Of a DNA stretch of 64,000 nt, positions 60,468 through 64,000 are shown one piece after another (position 1 is the first letter of the stretch; every line of letters begins with the position of its first letter). The stretch covers positions 124,001 through 188,000 of the forward strand of contig CANLOV010000005.1 in NCBI GenBank assembly GCA_947492955.1, in the 5' to 3' direction. Both the position numbers and the translations under genes were made by a program. The stretch is from an uncultured Cellulophaga sp. GTDB taxonomy: Bacteria; Bacteroidota; Bacteroidia; Flavobacteriales; Flavobacteriaceae. The notes under the pieces were generated by a model. It made no database searches and had not been told where the DNA came from. It saw only the letters and a list, made by a program, of their open reading frames with translations.

Positions 60468-63400
60468 TTAATAATCGGTTAATAAAGGAATTTTAAAGGT
60501 AATATTTGTTCCGTTAATAGTGCCATCTTCTTCTTTAATTTCTGAAATATGTAGAGCGTCTTCTCCAGAAATAGATGCTAATCGTTCTTTAGTAACAGTT
60601 AATGCCATTGATTGGTGGTCTGTTTTTGCTTTTGCATGCTGAGATTTAAAAATACCCATGCCATTATCTATTACTTTACAATACAAATATTCGGCTGTTG
60701 TATAAAATAGAATTTGTAATTCCCCTTCTTTATCTCCTTTTAAAATACCATGCCTAATTGCATTTTCTACAAAGGGTTGTATTAACATGGGAGCAATAAG
60801 AATTTCTTCTGCGCTAGGATCTGTATCTGTTTTAATATGATATGTAAAAGGTTTAGGTGCCATTAATTGTTCTACTTCTATATAATGGCGTAATGTTTTT
60901 ATTTCTTGGTCTAAATTTATGTGTTCTTTTCTAGAGTTATAGAGTGTTTCTCTAAGTAGGGTAGCAAAACTATTAATGGTAGTATTCATTTTTTCTGGTT
61001 TACCACTAGCCATTGCTTTTATACCATTTAATACATTAAAAATAAAATGAGGATTCATCTGTAAGCGTAATGCCTTTTGCTCTAGAGTAAGCAAATGGTT
61101 TTGCATTTGTAAACGCTCTTGTGTAGCTTTATTTTTTAACTTTATTTTTCTAATATAATACAAGCATATACCTAATAACAGTAAAATAGAGAGTGCTATA
61201 AAAGCCCATTGAAACCAAGTTTTTTTATACAACGGACTATCTATAAAAAACTTAAATTGTATGGGATTACTTTCTTCCCATCTGTGGTTTCTAGATTGCA
61301 CATAAAAAGAATGTGCTCCATAGGCTAAACCAGCAAAATTTTGTTTGTTTTCTTTTACCCAAGGACTCCACTCGGTATTATTTAATTTGGAGCGGTATTC
61401 TATATCATTAGGGTGATCTATATCTATAGTTCTGTAGGTAAAACTAAGTTGTGTTTGTTTGGGGGTTAGTTGAAGTATTTTATCACTATTTGTCCAATGA
61501 TTAAGTTGAATAGAATCTATATTTTTATAGGCTTCTTTAATAGCTGTAAATGCTATTTTTGGTTTTAAAGATGCTTTGTTTTTTTTGCTGGGAATATACT
61601 GTGTTAATCCATAAATAGCGCCAAACCAAAGATTACCATTAGTATCTTTTTCTACAGCATTTAAACAAGTTTCTATTCCTAAAAAACCATCATTTCTTCC
61701 AAAATGATATAGATCTATAATTTCGTTTTCTTGGTTTAATTGTATTTTATCTACACCACGCTCGCTTCCTGCCCATAAATAGCCTTGATTATCAAAAATA
61801 AGTTGGTATATATTGCGAGAGTATAATTTTTTTTCTCCTTTTAGTCTTTTAAAATTCAGCTGTTCTTCTGTAGTATTTGTATACCATATACCCTTGCCAG
61901 CAGTACCTAAAAAGAGCTTGTCTTTATAAAATAATAGAGAGCCTATAGCTGTTTGTGTATCTAATGGGCTTGTTATATGGCTTACACTAGCGTCTTTTAT
62001 AGTTCCTAAATCTCCGTTTTTGGTAGCATACCATAAGCTACCTTGCTTATCTATAGTAATGTCTTTTATAAACAGGTCTTTAACACCATCATTTTTTCCA
62101 AAAACCTTATGAATAATAATGGAATCGTTTTGGTAATTAAACTGAACAATTCCGCTAGAGTAAGTAGCTGCCCAGATATAATTATCGGAGACTATTATTT
62201 TTCGTATCCAATCAAATGGGAATCCATTTTCAGAATTAAACACATGGTTTTTAGTAACTAATCTAGAAATTGTATCGGTTTTTGTAGTAACAGAATCTAA
62301 TACAGTAGTAATAATACTGTCTACTTTTATAGTTTCTCTATACAGCACTCCTTTACCGTCTGATCCAGCCCAGATGTTTCCCTTTTTATCGTTAGCAATA
62401 GTTTTAATTTTTACGTTAGAAAAGCTGTTAATGCTGGGGATATGATGAATACCGAGCGAATCTATTTTTGTTAAACCAGCTTCTGAGCTAGATAGCCAAA
62501 TATTGTTTTTTACTTTATGTACGGCATAAATACGATTGCCTTTTAAGCCAGAATCTTTATCGTAATGCTTAAAATTATTCTGAAAATATTTGTAAAAGCC
62601 GCCGCCAGATGTTGCTATCCAGATATTAGATTGCTGATCGGTTATTGTTTTTCTAATGTGGGGTACCGTTAAACCTTTTTTGGTATTTAATCGTTTAATT
62701 TCTGAATACGAATCTGCATTTATAACAGTAATACCATCGTTATCTGTTGCAACCCATAGCTCATTTTTATTGTGTATAGCCATGGTATTAATACGAAGTG
62801 GTTCTCGCATTAATATAGTGTCTTCCTCATTTTTGGTATTAATTATAAAAACACCATCATTAAAAGTAGCTGCAAAAATTTTATCTTTATAAGTAATGAG
62901 CGAGGTGAAATTATTTTCTTCTATTTTTTGAATATAATTTGCCGATGTTTTTAATGCGCTTACTTTCCAGAGTCCTTTATTCGTAGCAATCCAGTAGAAG
63001 GTACCATCAAAAAGTATAGCATTAATACTATTGCTATCTATTCCGGGATTTAGAGTTATTTTTTGTGCTTTTTTTCCTTTGGAATACAAATAAATCCCTT
63101 GTTTTGTAGCTATATAAAGTTTGTTTTTTGAGGTATAAAATTGATTTATTTGTGGTGTTGTAAAGTTTAGAAAACGCTCTTTTATTTTAATAGAAAGCCC
63201 TTTGTTTGTTCCAATAAAAAGACTGTCTTTATTAGAGTAGAACGAATGTATATAGTTAGATAAAAGCCCATTGCCAACATTCCAAACTTTAAAAGTAGCA
63301 CCATCAAAACTAGCAAGTCCGCCACCTTGTGTTCCCAACCATAAATATCCTATATCGTCTTGTATTATATCGTAGACTTGCGATTGTGGCAAACCATCTT

Positions 63401-63497
63401 CAATGGTATAAGCTCGTAACTGACTATTTTGTGCTTGTAGCCTATTTGTGGTTATACAAAACAAGAGTAATAGGAGGTATGTTAAGAGTTTATTCAA
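60468..63497 (-). CDS. Beta-propeller sensor histidine kinase (LytS-like)
   Basis: A 1009-residue membrane sensor. A signal peptide is followed by a large periplasmic region of Reg_prop beta-propeller repeats from about 25 to 640 (QSQVYDIIQDDIGYLWLGTQ; IRKTITDQQSNIWIATSGG). A Y_Y_Y domain follows at about 660-750, then one membrane helix (WAFIALSILLLLGICLYYI). The cytoplasmic part has the histidine-kinase His in LQMNPHFIFNVLNGI and the N box in PFVENAIRHGI, typical of His_kinase/LytS rather than HisKA kinases. In Bacteroidota such periplasmic domains bind glycan fragments. It pairs with the LytTR regulator and probably controls the TRAP genes. Confidence 0.92.
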   Translation of the reverse strand: MNKLLTYLLLLLFCITTNRLQAQNSQLRAYTIEDGLPQSQVYDIIQDDIGYLWLGTQGGGLASFDGATFKVWNVGNGLLSNYIHSFYSNKDSLFIGTNKGLSIKIKERFLNFTTPQINQFYTSKNKLYIATKQGIYLYSKGKKAQKITLNPGIDSNSINAILFDGTFYWIATNKGLWKVSALKTSANYIQKIEENNFTSLITYKDKIFAATFNDGVFIINTKNEEDTILMREPLRINTMAIHNKNELWVATDNDGITVINADSYSEIKRLNTKKGLTVPHIRKTITDQQSNIWIATSGGGFYKYFQNNFKHYDKDSGLKGNRIYAVHKVKNNIWLSSSEAGLTKIDSLGIHHIPSINSFSNVKIKTIANDKKGNIWAGSDGKGVLYRETIKVDSIITTVLDSVTTKTDTISRLVTKNHVFNSENGFPFDWIRKIIVSDNYIWAATYSSGIVQFNYQNDSIIIHKVFGKNDGVKDLFIKDITIDKQGSLWYATKNGDLGTIKDASVSHITSPLDTQTAIGSLLFYKDKLFLGTAGKGIWYTNTTEEQLNFKRLKGEKKLYSRNIYQLIFDNQGYLWAGSERGVDKIQLNQENEIIDLYHFGRNDGFLGIETCLNAVEKDTNGNLWFGAIYGLTQYIPSKKNKASLKPKIAFTAIKEAYKNIDSIQLNHWTNSDKILQLTPKQTQLSFTYRTIDIDHPNDIEYRSKLNNTEWSPWVKENKQNFAGLAYGAHSFYVQSRNHRWEESNPIQFKFFIDSPLYKKTWFQWAFIALSILLLLGICLYYIRKIKLKNKATQERLQMQNHLLTLEQKALRLQMNPHFIFNVLNGIKAMASGKPEKMNTTINSFATLLRETLYNSRKEHINLDQEIKTLRHYIEVEQLMAPKPFTYHIKTDTDPSAEEILIAPMLIQPFVENAIRHGILKGDKEGELQILFYTTAEYLYCKVIDNGMGIFKSQHAKAKTDHQSMALTVTKERLASISGEDALHISEIKEEDGTINGTNITFKIPLLTDY

Positions 63498-63596
63498 TTA
63501 AAATGATTGATTTAATGTATTGTAACAAATATAAACAAACACATTATTACTTCTTTTTCCTTTATTTTTTTGTTAGAATTAAATAATAATTATCTT

Positions 63597-64000
63597 CTAT
63601 TCTTCTAATTTTTTTATCATTTTCTTAGAGTAATTAATGAAACGTTTATTATCATTAGGAGCTAATTCCAAGGCTTTTTTGAAGTTTTCAACAGCTTTTA
63701 TGTTACTCTCATTAGTTTTATGGTATTGAGCCAATCCAAAATAACCCTTATAGTAATTTGGAAATTGCGTTTTTGCTAGCGTAAATATATTTAAACAATT
63801 CTCGTTTTCTTTTTTTCTTAAATATTTAAAGCCTAATGAAATTAAATCTTTTTTATCGATTTCGTATTGCTGCTGATTAGCAATTAGCTTGTTATAAAAT
63901 TCCTTAATATTCTTACTACCATTAACATTAATTTCTTTTTCTAATGTTATTTCTACAGGCATTGGTAATTTATAACCTGAGTATAAACTGGCTAAAGCAA
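63597..64000 (-). CDS. C-terminal part of esterase-like protein with TPR tail (cut by window)
   Basis: The reading frame continues without stop to the right window edge, so the ATG at 63962 is internal. The visible upstream part reads SLYSGYKLPMPVEITLEKE, the region that ends esterase-fold (PF00756-like) domains, and then two TPR-like repeats (YYKGYFGLAQYHKTNESNIK and AVENFKKALELAPNDNKRF). About 134 residues are seen and the catalytic site lies outside the window. Identification as an alpha/beta hydrolase-type esterase plus TPR is moderately certain. Confidence 0.55.
   Translation of the reverse strand, partial: ALASLYSGYKLPMPVEITLEKEINVNGSKNIKEFYNKLIANQQQYEIDKKDLISLGFKYLRKKENENCLNIFTLAKTQFPNYYKGYFGLAQYHKTNESNIKAVENFKKALELAPNDNKRFINYSKKMIKKLEE

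Noticed and set aside
1-64000. tRNA or rRNA genes
   Set aside because: I looked through the intergenic stretches and saw no cloverleaf-like or rRNA-like sequence; a covariance search would settle this.

Overview
This window looks like a chromosome segment of a marine flavobacterium (Bacteroidota, family Flavobacteriaceae). The DNA is very AT-rich. Several genes have the Bacteroidota promoter form TTTG-N19-TAnnTTTG and lack Shine-Dalgarno sites. Family markers include an IPExxxVDY protein, an OmpA protein with thrombospondin type 3 repeats, a complete Bat (aerotolerance) operon with MoxR, and Gfo/Idh plus DUF1080 proteins. I see no tRNA, rRNA, insertion sequence, prophage or CRISPR array. Genus and species cannot be read from the sequence alone.

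Layout. 1-5.7 kb: a UspA protein, a LacI-type regulator, then a Tat-exported Gfo/Idh oxidoreductase with a two-domain DUF1080 lipoprotein (a likely 3-keto-glycoside pathway), and an SDR. 5.7-13.1 kb: an AddB-like nuclease and an AddA-like helicase-nuclease on either side of a major OmpA porin-like gene. 13.2-16 kb: superoxide dismutase, two copies of a small RNA, a degenerate cupredoxin and a PAS protein. 16-24.5 kb: housekeeping genes pyk, IPExxxVDY, rnc, fabF, acpP, purN, rnhA, a PfkB kinase and a purF-type gene, followed by two more copies of the same small RNA. 24.9-31 kb: mixed accessory genes, namely two small unknown proteins, a sulfatase lipoprotein, dinB, a CYTH protein and a 644-residue unknown protein ending in a HEPN-like RNxxxH motif. 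31-41.5 kb: pheS and the eight-gene moxR-DUF58-batABCDE operon. 41.6-48.2 kb: an AlbA_2 (Schlafen-type) protein, an alpha/beta hydrolase, an SPFH-GYF_2 protein, a double zinc-ribbon membrane protein, a phosphatase and an acyl-ACP desaturase. 48.2-52.5 kb: an envelope HhH protein, a double OmpA-domain protein, DUF1304, 3-hydroxyanthranilate dioxygenase and two CAP lipoproteins. 52.8-63.5 kb: a uronate catabolism locus (kduI, kduD, LacI regulator, DUF4861 lipoprotein, a TRAP transporter, and a LytS/LytTR-like two-component pair with a beta-propeller sensor). The right edge cuts an esterase-TPR gene.

How the parts work together. In the uronate locus the TRAP transporter probably imports an acidic sugar, and KduI and KduD convert 5-keto-4-deoxyuronate towards KDG. 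Two copies of the same CG-centred palindrome, in front of kduI and in front of the DUF4861 gene, are probably the LacI operators. A different CG-centred palindrome, GTGTGCGCACAC, lies between the divergent DUF1080 and SDR genes near the first LacI gene.

The most unusual signal is a four-copy small RNA family, two copies at 13.9-14.2 kb (minus strand) and two at 24.6-24.85 kb (plus strand). Each copy has a nearly invariant 40-nt 5' block followed by a perfect hairpin. The hairpin stems differ completely in sequence between copies but keep full pairing, and each copy has a promoter at the right distance. The 644-residue HEPN-like protein is the best candidate for an undescribed defence gene.
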